64,000 nucleotides of DNA from Thauera aromatica_A (GTDB taxonomy: Bacteria; Pseudomonadota; Gammaproteobacteria; Burkholderiales; Rhodocyclaceae): NCBI RefSeq assembly GCF_023093595.1, contig NZ_JALLIK010000110.1:124001-188000 (forward strand), in the 5' to 3' direction. The notes under the pieces were generated by a model, which had not been told where the DNA came from, searched no databases, and worked only from the letters and a program-made list of their open reading frames with translations. Shown piece after piece: positions 34,544 to 43,537 of the stretch. A program made the position numbers and the translations under genes. Within the stretch, counting starts at the first letter, position 1. Every line of letters begins with the position of its first letter.

Positions 34544-37227
34544 TCGATCGGGATGGTCTCGGTATCGGGTGCGGGTCGGGCGCGGTACTGCGCCTCGAAT
34601 TGCGCGGCCGTCATCGGCCGGGCGAAATGATACCCCTGGACCATGTCGCAGCCGCGCTCGGCCAGAAAGCGCAGCTGCGCCTCGCTCTCCACCCCTTCGG
34701 CCACCGTCCTGATCTTCAGGATGCGGCCCAGTTCGATGACCAGGTTCACGATCGCCGCGTCCTCTGGGTCGGTGGAGATGTCGCACACGAACGCCTGGTC
34801 GATCTTCAGCTTGTCGATCGGGAAGCGGCGCAGGTAGGCGAGGCTGGAAAAGCCGGTGCCGAAATCGTCGATCGCCAGGCTCACCCCCAGCGCCTTCAGC
34901 CTGCGCAGGCGCTCGAGGGTGACGCCCCCGCTATCCTGCACCAGGACCGACTCGGTCAGCTCGAGCTCGAGCTGCGCGGCCGGCAGGCCGCTCTCGGCGA
35001 GCACCCGCTCGAGCAGTTCCACCGGGTCGCTGCGGTGGAACTGCAGGGCCGAAAGGTTGACCGCCACCGGCACCGCAAAGCCTGTCCGGCGCCAGCTCTC
35101 GGCCTGGCGGCAAGCCTCGCGCAGCGCCCATTCGCCGAGCGGCACGATCAGCCCGCTTTCCTCGGCGACGGGAATGAAGCGCGCCGGCGACACCTGCCCG
35201 AGTTCGGCGCTGTTCCAGCGCAGCAGGGCCTCGACACAGGCCACTTCGCGCGAGCCGAGGTCGAACTGGGGCTGGTAGTGCAGGCACAACTCGCCGCGTT
35301 CGGCGGCACCGCGCAGCAGGGTCTGGATCTGCAGCCGCTCGCGGGCTTCGGCATTCATGCGCTCGGTGAAGAAGCGGTAGGCGTTCCGCCCCGCTTCCTT
35401 GGCATGGTACATCGCAGTGTCGGCTTTCAGCAGCAAGGTGTCGAAGTCGGCGCCATCGTCGGGGTAGAGCGCGATCCCGATCGAAAAGCTGCAGGCCAGC
35501 GCATGGCCGTCGACCTCGAAGCCGGGCGCCATCGCGTCCAGGATGTCGGTGGCGATGCGCGACACGCTCTCGAGCTCGCTCAGTGCAGTCAGCACGATCA
35601 GGAACTCGTCCCCGCCCTGGCGGCTGACCGTGTCGCTGCGCCGCACGCAGCCCTCCAGCCGGGTCGCCACGGACTTCAGCAGGGCATCGCCGACGCCGTG
35701 GCCGAGGGTGTCGTTGATGATCTTGAAGTGATCGAGGTCGAGGAACATCAGCGCCACCCGCTGCTGGGTGCGCGCCGCCAGCGCCAGCGCCTGCTCCAGA
35801 CGGTCGCGCGCCAGCATCCGGTTCGGCAGTCCGGTGAGCACGTCGTGGTGGGCCAGGTAGGCGAGCCGGGCCTCGATCGCCTTGCGCTCGCCGATGTCGG
35901 CAAAAATGATGATGTAATGAGTCAGGACATCCCCCTCGTCACGCACCGCGCTCGCCACCAGCCAGGCCGGATACGGCGTATCGTCGCGCCGCCGGCCGCG
36001 CACCTCGCCCTGCCAGTGGCCCAGCTCCCCGACCGCGGCCCAGATCCCGGCCAGCGTGGCTGCTTCGCCGCCGTCCTCGCCGCACAGGAAAGCGGGCTCG
36101 CGGCCGAGCACCTCCGCCTCGGCATAGCCGCTGATGCGGCTGAACGCGCGGTTGGCGGCGATCACCCGGTGTCCGGCATCGACGATCAGGATCGCCTCGC
36201 CGCTGTTTTCGAACACCTGGGCGGCCAGGCGCAGCTGCTCGCGCGCTTCGGCCTGCGCCCGCAAGTCGATGTCGACGCAATACATTTCGACGCCGCCGCG
36301 CGCATTGCGCAGCATCGTGTGGCTCGAGAACGCCGGGACGCGGCTGCCGTCCTTGGCGAGAACTTCGATCTCGCCGGCAGGAATCGGCTGCCCGTCCTCG
36401 ACCCAGGCGCGATGCAGGCGCCGCGCCTGCGCGCGCCCCTCCGGGGGCACGATCAGCTCGTCGAAGCAGCGCCCGAGCACCTCCTCCCGGCGATAGCCGT
36501 AGAGCCGCTCACTCGCCCCGTTCCAGAACAGCACGCAGCGGTTTTCGTCGTAGCCCTGCACGGCGATGTGCTCGACGTCCTCGAACAGCGCGCGGAAGCG
36601 CTGCTCGCTGCTCTTCAGATCGGTGATCTCGCGCACCACCGCGAGCACGTCTTCCCCGCTTCCGGTCCCCGCTTCCCGCGTCATCGGCGACAGCCGGGCG
36701 CTGAACCAGCGCCGCTGGCCGCCGTAGGGCAGCGGGTAATCGATGGTCCGCGCCCGGCCCTCGCCGCGCACCGCCGCCAGCGCGGCAACGTAGGCCGCAC
36801 CGACCTCGGCGGGCAGGCCGACCTTGTCCACCGGATGGCCGTGGAATGCCGAGGGCGGAACGAACAGCAGCGGATGATCGGCCGGGTAGTGCTCGACGAT
36901 GTGGTTGTCGGTGTCGAACACGAACACCAGGTCATCCACCGAGGCCAGCGTCAGCTTCAGGCGCTCGGCCAAGCGCCGCGCGCGCGCGCTCGAGGCTTCG
37001 AGGGCACGGAACTGCGACAGCAGCAGCACGAACAGCAGGGCGGCGGTGACGGCGACGAACACCCCGCCCTTCCAGGTCTGCAGCTCGGCGTAGCGCCCCG
37101 GCTCGCTCGCCAGCAGCGCCAGCCGGGCGTCGGAAAATGCGATCCACAAGCCTGCGCCGAGCGCATAGGCGAGCGCTACCAGCAGCGCCCTGCGCAGGGG
37201 AGAGTAGCGGCGTACGGGCTTGCTCAT
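34540..37227 (-). CDS. Membrane PAS-GGDEF-EAL cyclic-di-GMP enzyme
   Basis: An 895-residue signalling protein. Two helices (about residues 14-32 and 53-73) bracket a short periplasmic segment, followed by three PAS-like domains (about 85-460), a GGDEF domain with intact SRQGGDEF (about residue 538) and an EAL domain with intact EALLRW (about 666), ELTES, DDFGTGFSS and KIDQAF. Both cyclase and phosphodiesterase residues are present, so it may make or degrade c-di-GMP depending on the signal. The start MSKPVRRYSPLRR was chosen for its AGGA site; an upstream ATG 33 bases earlier is possible. Confidence 0.95.
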   Translation of the reverse strand: MSKPVRRYSPLRRALLVALAYALGAGLWIAFSDARLALLASEPGRYAELQTWKGGVFVAVTAALLFVLLLSQFRALEASSARARRLAERLKLTLASVDDLVFVFDTDNHIVEHYPADHPLLFVPPSAFHGHPVDKVGLPAEVGAAYVAALAAVRGEGRARTIDYPLPYGGQRRWFSARLSPMTREAGTGSGEDVLAVVREITDLKSSEQRFRALFEDVEHIAVQGYDENRCVLFWNGASERLYGYRREEVLGRCFDELIVPPEGRAQARRLHRAWVEDGQPIPAGEIEVLAKDGSRVPAFSSHTMLRNARGGVEMYCVDIDLRAQAEAREQLRLAAQVFENSGEAILIVDAGHRVIAANRAFSRISGYAEAEVLGREPAFLCGEDGGEAATLAGIWAAVGELGHWQGEVRGRRRDDTPYPAWLVASAVRDEGDVLTHYIIIFADIGERKAIEARLAYLAHHDVLTGLPNRMLARDRLEQALALAARTQQRVALMFLDLDHFKIINDTLGHGVGDALLKSVATRLEGCVRRSDTVSRQGGDEFLIVLTALSELESVSRIATDILDAMAPGFEVDGHALACSFSIGIALYPDDGADFDTLLLKADTAMYHAKEAGRNAYRFFTERMNAEARERLQIQTLLRGAAERGELCLHYQPQFDLGSREVACVEALLRWNSAELGQVSPARFIPVAEESGLIVPLGEWALREACRQAESWRRTGFAVPVAVNLSALQFHRSDPVELLERVLAESGLPAAQLELELTESVLVQDSGGVTLERLRRLKALGVSLAIDDFGTGFSSLAYLRRFPIDKLKIDQAFVCDISTDPEDAAIVNLVIELGRILKIRTVAEGVESEAQLRFLAERGCDMVQGYHFARPMTAAQFEAQYRARPAPDTETIPIE

Positions 37228-37335
37228 ATCGACAGATCCTGATTGCTCCGGGGCCAGCATGCGCGTCTGCGAGTGTCGGCCGCCAGGAAATGGTTCACGT
37301 CGGATATCCAGAATGTAACAGCCTGGCCGGCTGCT

Positions 37336-40300
37336 TCAAACCACCCGCGCCCGCATCGCCATCCGGTACACCAGCGGCACCGCGAACAGCGTCAGCACCG
37401 TGGAAAACCCCAGCCCCCAGACGATGCTCGCCGCCACCGGCCCCCACATCAGCGATTTTCCGCCCAGCCCCACCGCGAGCGAGAACAGGCCACCGATGGT
37501 GGTGGTGGACGTGATCAGGATCGGCACCACCCGCCGCCGTCCGGCATAGATCGCGGCGTGCTGCACGCTCATCCCGGCGGCGCGGCGCTCGTTGGCGGCA
37601 TCGATCAGCACGATCGCCGAGTTGACCGCGATCCCGGTCAGGGCGATGACCCCGTACAGCGTGTACAGCGACAGCGGGTTGCCCGACACCAGCAGCCCGA
37701 ACACCACTCCGGTAAACGCCAGCGGCACCGTCAGCAGGATGATGAAGGGCTGCCAGTAGCTGCGGAACTGGGTGGCGAGGATCAGGTAGATCAGGCCCAG
37801 GCCGAGGGCGAAGAGCTTGCCCATCGCATCGAGGCTTTCCTCGATGTCCTCGAGCTCGCCGGAGAAGTCCAGCTCGACCCCGGGGTATTGCGGCCCGAGT
37901 CGCGCCCAGGCCGCCTTCAGGCGGTCGTTGGCGGCCACGGTGTCGAGCTGGCTGCGGTCAAGCTCGGCCTCGACGGTGATCGCGCGGGTGAGCTGGTAGT
38001 GGCGGATGTAGCCTTTCGACAGCCGCAGCTCATGCTGGAGCAGTTCTCCGAGTTGGACGCTGCCGCCGCCGGCCAGCGGCACCGTGCGCTGCAGCAGCGC
38101 GGTGACATCGGCGAAGGTTTCGGGGCGGGCGCGCACCAGCACTTCCACCTTTTCCCCGGCGTCGCGGGTGGTGGCGACGACTTCGCCTTCGCCGTACAGG
38201 CGCAGCAGGCGCGCGACTTCGGCCGCGCCGACGCCGGCGCGGGCGAGCTTCTCGCGGTCGAGCAGCAGGCGCATCTCGTTGCGCCCCGGAACGTCGTCGT
38301 CGGTCAGGTCGCGGACGCCGGGCAGGCGCGCCACTTCGGCACGCAGCGCATCGGCCGCGGCGCGCAGCCGGACGTAATCGTCGGACTTCAACTTCACCGA
38401 GATCGGCTTCGCCGTCGGCGGCCCGCCCCGCACTTCGAGGAAGGCGTAGCGCGCCTCACCCTGCAGCACCTCGATCCGCGGGCGAACGGCGGCAATGATT
38501 TCACCGGTGTCGCGCCGCACGCCGCCGCGCGGCAGCAGGGAAACCAGCACCTGGCCGTACTGGTCGCCATACACCGGCTCGGTATCGGTGAACTTCAGCC
38601 CGGCGTAGCTGGCGAGGGCGCGCAGCTCGGTGCCGTCGATCGCCTCCGCGAGCACCGCGGCAGCCCGCTCGGCGGCGGCCAGCGTGCGCTCGGGGGGAGT
38701 GCCGGCGGGCATGTCGACGCTGACGTAGAACAGGCGCTTCGAATCGAAGGCGAAGAACTGGACCTTCACCAGCCCGCCCGCCACCGCGCCCCCCGCCACC
38801 GCCATCACCAGCACCAGCGCGCCCAGCCCGAGGCGCGGCCGGCGCAGCACGCCGACCAGGGCGCGGGCGTACTTCACCCGCAGCGCGTGAGTGAAGCGCT
38901 CACGCAGCACCTGCGCCCGGGTGCGCCGGCGGGCGGGCTCCGGGCGCAGGCCGAGGATGTGCGCGGGCAGGATCCAGAACGCCTCGAACAGGCTCACCAG
39001 CAAACCGACAGTGACCACGAACGGCACCACGAACATGAACTTGCCGAGGATGCCGGGGAGCAGCATCAGCGGCAGGAAGGCGGCGATCGTGGTCAGCACC
39101 GCGCTCAGCACCGGCAGGCCCACTTCGCCCACTGCCGCAACCACCGCCGCGGCCGGCGCTTCGCCGCGCTGCAGGCGGTAGTAGACCGCCTCCACCACCA
39201 CCACCGCGTCATCGACCAGCATGCCGAGCGCAATGACCACGCCGAGCAGCACGGTCAGGTTCAGGGTCGAGCCGATCAGGTCGACGGCGATGAAGGTGCC
39301 GGCGAGCGCGAACGGCACCCCCAGCCCGACCAGCAGCGCGAGGCGCGAGCCGAGGAAGACCCAGCACATCCCCAGCACCGCGGCGAGGCCGAACAGCGCG
39401 TTCGTCTCCATCACTCCGATCGCCTGGCGGGTGGCATGGGTCTGGTCGTCGATCAGCGTCAGCTGCAGTCCCTCACCGGCAAGCAACGGGTTGCGCTCGG
39501 CGGCGAAACCCTGCAGGCGCTCGACCAGCGCCAAGGTGTTGGCGCCGGCCTGCTTGGTGATCGACAGCATCACCGCCGACCGCCCGTTGTAGCTGACCAG
39601 TTGGTCGGCACGCTCATGGCCGCGCACCACCGTCGCCACTTCATCCACCGCCACCCGCCCGGCGGGAGTCACCACCGCCACCTGGGCGAGGGTCTCGGGG
39701 TCGGGAGTCTTGCCTTCGAGACGCGCCAGCCACTCCCGATCCGTGACCCGCACCCGGCCGGCCAGGGTGTTGCGGAACCAGGCCGCCACTCCGTCGGCGA
39801 GCGCGACCGGCGACAGCCCCGCCGCGGCCACTCGCGCCGGATCGAAATCGACCTGCAGCTGCGGCTCGTCGAAACCGGCGGCAATCACCTGATCGACCCC
39901 GGCGAGGCCTTCGAGCGCCTTCTTCATCGTGAACGCGGCGCGCCGCAACGGCTCCCCGCCCGCCCCGTGCAGCACCAGGATCGCGGTCGGGAAGCCGTTC
40001 GAGCTGGTGATCTCGACCACCACCGGGTCCTTCGCCTCGGGCGGCAGCTCGGCCGCCGCCTTGTTCTGGATTTCGCGGCGCAAGTCATTGACGCGCTTGT
40101 CGAAACGGCGCTCGGACAGCTCGTCGAAGCGGACCAGGATCGAGGACACGCTCTCGCGGCTCGACGAGGACACGAAACGGATGTCCTTGACCTGGCGGAT
40201 CGCGTCTTCGAGCGGCCCGGTGAGCTCGCGCTCGACGTCTTCGGCCGAAGCTCCGGGCAGGCTGGTGACGATGCTGACCCAGTTGAAGTTGATCTCCGGG

Positions 40301-40413
40301 TCCTGCGCCCGCGGCATCGTCAGATAGCTCAGCAGCCCGCCGAACAGCACCATCAGGAAGGTGATGTTGGCGAGCGGCGCGTTGCCGATCAGGCGCGCGT
40401 AGAGGGTCTTCAT
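37336..40413 (-). CDS. RND-family efflux permease
   Basis: A 1025-residue resistance-nodulation-division permease with twelve helices and two large periplasmic loops. Motifs include GGLLSYLTMPRAQDPEIN at the N-terminus, LGMLVDDAVVVVEAV (helix 4, the Asp pair for proton relay) and GIAVNSAIVLID in the second half. The IRFVSSSSRESVSSI region is typical of the HAE/heavy-metal-like RND group. A GTG three bases upstream is an alternative start. It follows its fusion-protein gene by ten bases; no outer-membrane channel gene is adjacent. Confidence 0.93.
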   Translation of the reverse strand: MKTLYARLIGNAPLANITFLMVLFGGLLSYLTMPRAQDPEINFNWVSIVTSLPGASAEDVERELTGPLEDAIRQVKDIRFVSSSSRESVSSILVRFDELSERRFDKRVNDLRREIQNKAAAELPPEAKDPVVVEITSSNGFPTAILVLHGAGGEPLRRAAFTMKKALEGLAGVDQVIAAGFDEPQLQVDFDPARVAAAGLSPVALADGVAAWFRNTLAGRVRVTDREWLARLEGKTPDPETLAQVAVVTPAGRVAVDEVATVVRGHERADQLVSYNGRSAVMLSITKQAGANTLALVERLQGFAAERNPLLAGEGLQLTLIDDQTHATRQAIGVMETNALFGLAAVLGMCWVFLGSRLALLVGLGVPFALAGTFIAVDLIGSTLNLTVLLGVVIALGMLVDDAVVVVEAVYYRLQRGEAPAAAVVAAVGEVGLPVLSAVLTTIAAFLPLMLLPGILGKFMFVVPFVVTVGLLVSLFEAFWILPAHILGLRPEPARRRTRAQVLRERFTHALRVKYARALVGVLRRPRLGLGALVLVMAVAGGAVAGGLVKVQFFAFDSKRLFYVSVDMPAGTPPERTLAAAERAAAVLAEAIDGTELRALASYAGLKFTDTEPVYGDQYGQVLVSLLPRGGVRRDTGEIIAAVRPRIEVLQGEARYAFLEVRGGPPTAKPISVKLKSDDYVRLRAAADALRAEVARLPGVRDLTDDDVPGRNEMRLLLDREKLARAGVGAAEVARLLRLYGEGEVVATTRDAGEKVEVLVRARPETFADVTALLQRTVPLAGGGSVQLGELLQHELRLSKGYIRHYQLTRAITVEAELDRSQLDTVAANDRLKAAWARLGPQYPGVELDFSGELEDIEESLDAMGKLFALGLGLIYLILATQFRSYWQPFIILLTVPLAFTGVVFGLLVSGNPLSLYTLYGVIALTGIAVNSAIVLIDAANERRAAGMSVQHAAIYAGRRRVVPILITSTTTIGGLFSLAVGLGGKSLMWGPVAASIVWGLGFSTVLTLFAVPLVYRMAMRARVV

Positions 40414-40423
40414 CACGCCCTCT

Positions 40424-41413
40424 TCACGGCGCGGCCTTCACTGCGGGCGCGGCGCGCTCGAGGGCGAAGCGGCCCTCGTCGATGAGCGCGGTGGCGGGCG
40501 GCCAGTCCACCGCCACCGGACGGCCGGCCTGGGCGTCGGGGAGGGCGACAAAAACCGGCCGGCCGTCGCGCTCGACCCAGGCCCCGAGCACGCCGTCGCG
40601 CTGCTGCACGTAGGCCGGCGGCAGGTGGGGCTGCGCGCTGCGCCAGCGCAGCTCGCCGGCAAGACCGGGCGGCAACACGGTAGCGGCGGCAAACACGGCT
40701 TCGCGCACCTGGCCCGCGGCCTCGAGCAGCGGCGACACCCGCAACAGGCGCAGCGCATGGCTGCCGCCGCCGGCGTCGAAGGTCCACCCGCCGGCGGCGA
40801 GCAGGCTGTCGATCTGGACTGCCGGCACCTGCGCGCGCACTTCGGCGTCGGCGCTGGCGGTGAAGCGCAGCAGGGGCGTACCGGGCGCGGCGAGGTCGCC
40901 GACCGCGGCCAGGCGCGCGCGCACCACGCCATCGAAGGGGGCGCGGATCACGCAGCGCGCGAGCGCCAGCTCGGCCCCCGCCAGGGCGGCCGCGGCCGCG
41001 GCGCGCTCGCTTTGCAGGACCCCGAGCTCGGTTTCACGGATGCGCAGGCCATCGGCGCTGATGAAACCACGCGCGGCCAGCGCGCGCGCCTGATCGAGCT
41101 GGGCGCGGGCCAAGCCAATGCGGCGCTCGACGAGGACGAGCTGGGCCCGGCTGCGCTCGCGCTCGATGCGGTAGGCGGCGTCGTCCAGGCGCGCCAGTTC
41201 GGCGCCGCGCCCGGCGGCTTCACCTTCGCGCACCGGCAGGGCGACGACACGCGCCGCCACTTCGGCCGCAAGGCTCGCCTCTTCGCGCGGGCGCACCGCC
41301 GCCGAGGCACGGAATTCAGGGTGGAGGGCGATCGTCGACAGGGGACGGCTGTTCCAGTCCTGGGCGGACACGAGCAGCGGCCACAAGGCGAGCAGGGCGG
41401 TGAAAACCTTCAT
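40424..41413 (-). CDS. RND efflux periplasmic adaptor (HlyD/MFP family)
   Basis: A 329-residue periplasmic membrane-fusion protein with signal peptide MKVFTALLALWPLLVSAQ, a split lipoyl domain (VAARVVALPVREGEAAGRG and CVIRAPFDGVVRARLAAVGD), an alpha-helical hairpin between them (about 85-155, Ala/Arg/Glu rich) and a beta-barrel region. It links the RND permease to an outer-membrane channel. The pair forms one transcription unit, possibly with the cyclase-FHA gene upstream. Confidence 0.88.
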   Translation of the reverse strand: MKVFTALLALWPLLVSAQDWNSRPLSTIALHPEFRASAAVRPREEASLAAEVAARVVALPVREGEAAGRGAELARLDDAAYRIERERSRAQLVLVERRIGLARAQLDQARALAARGFISADGLRIRETELGVLQSERAAAAAALAGAELALARCVIRAPFDGVVRARLAAVGDLAAPGTPLLRFTASADAEVRAQVPAVQIDSLLAAGGWTFDAGGGSHALRLLRVSPLLEAAGQVREAVFAAATVLPPGLAGELRWRSAQPHLPPAYVQQRDGVLGAWVERDGRPVFVALPDAQAGRPVAVDWPPATALIDEGRFALERAAPAVKAAP

Positions 41414-41474
41414 CAGGGGAGCGGGAGCGGAGGGGGCGGGAGGGGAAGAGCGCAAGCGCAGGACGGCGGCCCGA

Positions 41475-42389
41475 TCAGCCTTCATCGATGACGCGGAACC
41501 CGAGCGTCGGCGCGGTGAGGTCGTCCGGCGCCGTGCCGAGGACGATTTCGCCCTCGCCGTGCAGCGTGCATCGTTCGCGGCGCAGCTGCACCGGCGCCGC
41601 GGCGCCGGCGAAGTGCACCCAGCTGCCGTTGCTGCTGAAATCGGTGAGCACGCACTGCTCGCCGGCCCATTCGATGCGGGCATGGCGCCGCGACACGCGC
41701 GGATCGTCCACCGCGAAGCCCGCGCCTTCGCCGCGGCCGATGATCAGCGGGCCGTCGCCGGGGTAGAGCTCGATATGCTGGTCGAGGCAGCCGAGATCGA
41801 CGCGCTGCAGCGGACGCGCGCCGTCGAGCAGTTCATGGTAGTCGAGCAGGCTCGCCAGGGTGGTTTCGGCGGTGCGCGCGAAGTCCACCCGCCACACCCG
41901 CAGCGGCTCGGCCTTGCCCTTGAGGGTGATGCGGTCAAGGCTGTGGCAGGCCAGGCGCAAGCCCTCGGACAAACCGCCGAACACCGCTTCGCCGATCAGC
42001 ACTTCACCGGCCTGGGCGCGGTCGCACAGGCGCGCGGCGACATTGACCGGGTCGCCGTAACAGTCGCCGTCGTATTCGACCACGGCGCCGCGGTCGATAC
42101 CGGTCTTGACTCCCAGCGGAGCACAGCGCAGTTCGACGCTGGCCAGCTCCTGCAGCACTTCCTGCATGCGCGCGCTGGCCTGCACCGCGGCGACCGGATC
42201 GTCGAACAGCACCAGCACGCCGTCGCCGAGGAACTTCACGATGTAGCCCCCGGCAGCAGACAGGTGGCGGCTCAGTACGTGCGTGCACCGGGTGACGATC
42301 TGCGTCGCCACCACATTGCCGGCCGACTCGAACAGGCCGGTGCTTCCTGTCAGGTCGGCGAATACCACGGTCCTCGTCGATTGCTCCAC
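41475..42389 (-). CDS. Class III adenylate/guanylate cyclase with C-terminal FHA domain
   Basis: A 304-residue cytosolic protein. The cyclase domain (about 1-165) has both metal-binding Asp (D12 in FADLTGS; D56 in KFLGDGV), the substrate Lys at 52, and the transition-state Asn116 and Arg120 (DPVNVAAR). The FHA domain (about 205-298) has GR at 218-219, SRRH at 233-236 and NGS at 254-256, the phosphothreonine-binding residues. It may make cAMP under control of a phosphoprotein. It precedes the RND pair by 61 bases on the same strand. Confidence 0.92.
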   Translation of the reverse strand: MEQSTRTVVFADLTGSTGLFESAGNVVATQIVTRCTHVLSRHLSAAGGYIVKFLGDGVLVLFDDPVAAVQASARMQEVLQELASVELRCAPLGVKTGIDRGAVVEYDGDCYGDPVNVAARLCDRAQAGEVLIGEAVFGGLSEGLRLACHSLDRITLKGKAEPLRVWRVDFARTAETTLASLLDYHELLDGARPLQRVDLGCLDQHIELYPGDGPLIIGRGEGAGFAVDDPRVSRRHARIEWAGEQCVLTDFSSNGSWVHFAGAAAPVQLRRERCTLHGEGEIVLGTAPDDLTAPTLGFRVIDEG

Positions 42390-42561
42390 ACCGCCCTCTT
42401 CTCTGGCTATCCGCCCGCCGCCCCGGCACGGCGGGACGCACGGCTATCGCTGCATTGCGGGAATGCCGGATGCTAGCATTCCGACCGCGTGCCGTCACCG
42501 CTCCGCCCGAACGCGCTCCGCCCGAATCCCGCCACCCGAATGCCGCCGCTGGCCGCGGCAT

Positions 42562-43461
42562 TCAGCCCAGGTTGATCTCCCGCAGTGCGGCGGCGAGCAT
42601 CGGCGCGACGCTCACCGCGTTGCTCGGATGCGCGATGCAGTCTGTGCTCCAGACTTCGCCGACGCCAGCGGCACGGATCCGTTCGAGGGCCCCGTCGGCG
42701 AACAGCGCATGGGTGACCGCGACATCGACCGAGGCGGCGCCGGCCGCGCGCAGCCGCTCGGCGGCGCGCGCCAGGGTGACCCCGGAGCTGGCAACGTCGT
42801 CGACCAGCACCACCGCACGCCCGGCCACCGGCGCCTGCGGCGGCAGCGCGATGTCGACCTCGCGGTCGCCGCGCCGCGTCTTCGCGCACACCACCGCCTC
42901 CAGACCGTGGCTCGCCGCCGCCGCCTCCACCCACTGGCGGGACTCGGCGTCCGGCCCCACCAGCACCGGCCGGGCGCGCCGGGCGACAGCGAGATCGGCG
43001 AGCAGCGGCGCTCCGCACAGGGCGACGGCATGGCGCACCTGCACCGCCTCGGCCAGGGTGGCGATGCGGTGCAGGTGGGGGTCGATGGTGATCACCGCCT
43101 CGAACAGCCCGGCGAGGAAATCGCCGACGATGCGCTGGCTCACCGCCTCGCCGTCGTGGAAGGCCGCGTCCTGGCGCATGTAGGCGAGATAGGGCGCGAC
43201 CAGGCCCAGGCGGCGGGCCCCCAGAGTCGTCGCGGTGCGCGCCGCCAGCAACAGCTCGACCAGCTTGTCGTTGGGGCGGTGCAGGCCGCGGTACACCACC
43301 ACCTGCGGCGGCAGCAGCGGCGGCAGGCGCAGGCGCAGTTCGTCGTCGGGAAAGCGGTGGCGCTCGATCGCCGCCGCCGCCAGCCCGGCATGCGCGGCCA
43401 GGCGCAGGGCAGGAGCAGCCTCGTCGTCGAAATACAGCAGCATGGTCTCGGCAGTCGTCAT
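42562..43461 (-). CDS. Ribose-phosphate pyrophosphokinase (PRPP synthetase) homologue
   Basis: A 299-residue member of the Prs family. It retains MRQDAAFHDGE, the ATP/metal motif IDPHLHR, GPDAESRQW, the catalytic loop KTRRGDREVDI and the PRPP-binding VLVDDVASSGVTL, so it should be active in R5P + ATP to PRPP + AMP or a related reaction. It is closer in style to archaeal/class III enzymes than to the usual beta-proteobacterial housekeeping Prs. It lies 76 bases after the AMP-phosphorylase-type gene. Confidence 0.88.
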   Translation of the reverse strand: MTTAETMLLYFDDEAAPALRLAAHAGLAAAAIERHRFPDDELRLRLPPLLPPQVVVYRGLHRPNDKLVELLLAARTATTLGARRLGLVAPYLAYMRQDAAFHDGEAVSQRIVGDFLAGLFEAVITIDPHLHRIATLAEAVQVRHAVALCGAPLLADLAVARRARPVLVGPDAESRQWVEAAAASHGLEAVVCAKTRRGDREVDIALPPQAPVAGRAVVLVDDVASSGVTLARAAERLRAAGAASVDVAVTHALFADGALERIRAAGVGEVWSTDCIAHPSNAVSVAPMLAAALREINLG

Positions 43462-43537
43462 TGCAGCCCCCGGAAAAACGTTGTTCGATTCACGGCGGGT
43501 GGAGAGCACCGTCCACCGCCCAAGGCGTCCGGCAGGC

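Noticed and set aside
34543..34600. A Mn-sensing yybP-ykoY riboswitch before the GDT1 gene
   Set aside because: The gene start overlaps the upstream coding sequence, leaving no untranslated leader.
37243..40485. A 1080-codon open frame on the plus strand opposite the RND permease
   Set aside because: Composition (His, Gln, Arg rich) is that of an antisense shadow; the minus strand carries a complete RND protein.
42499..42526. Two copies of CGCTCCGCCCGAA before the cyclase gene as an operator
   Set aside because: A simple 15-base-period duplication without dyad symmetry, far from a promoter-like sequence.
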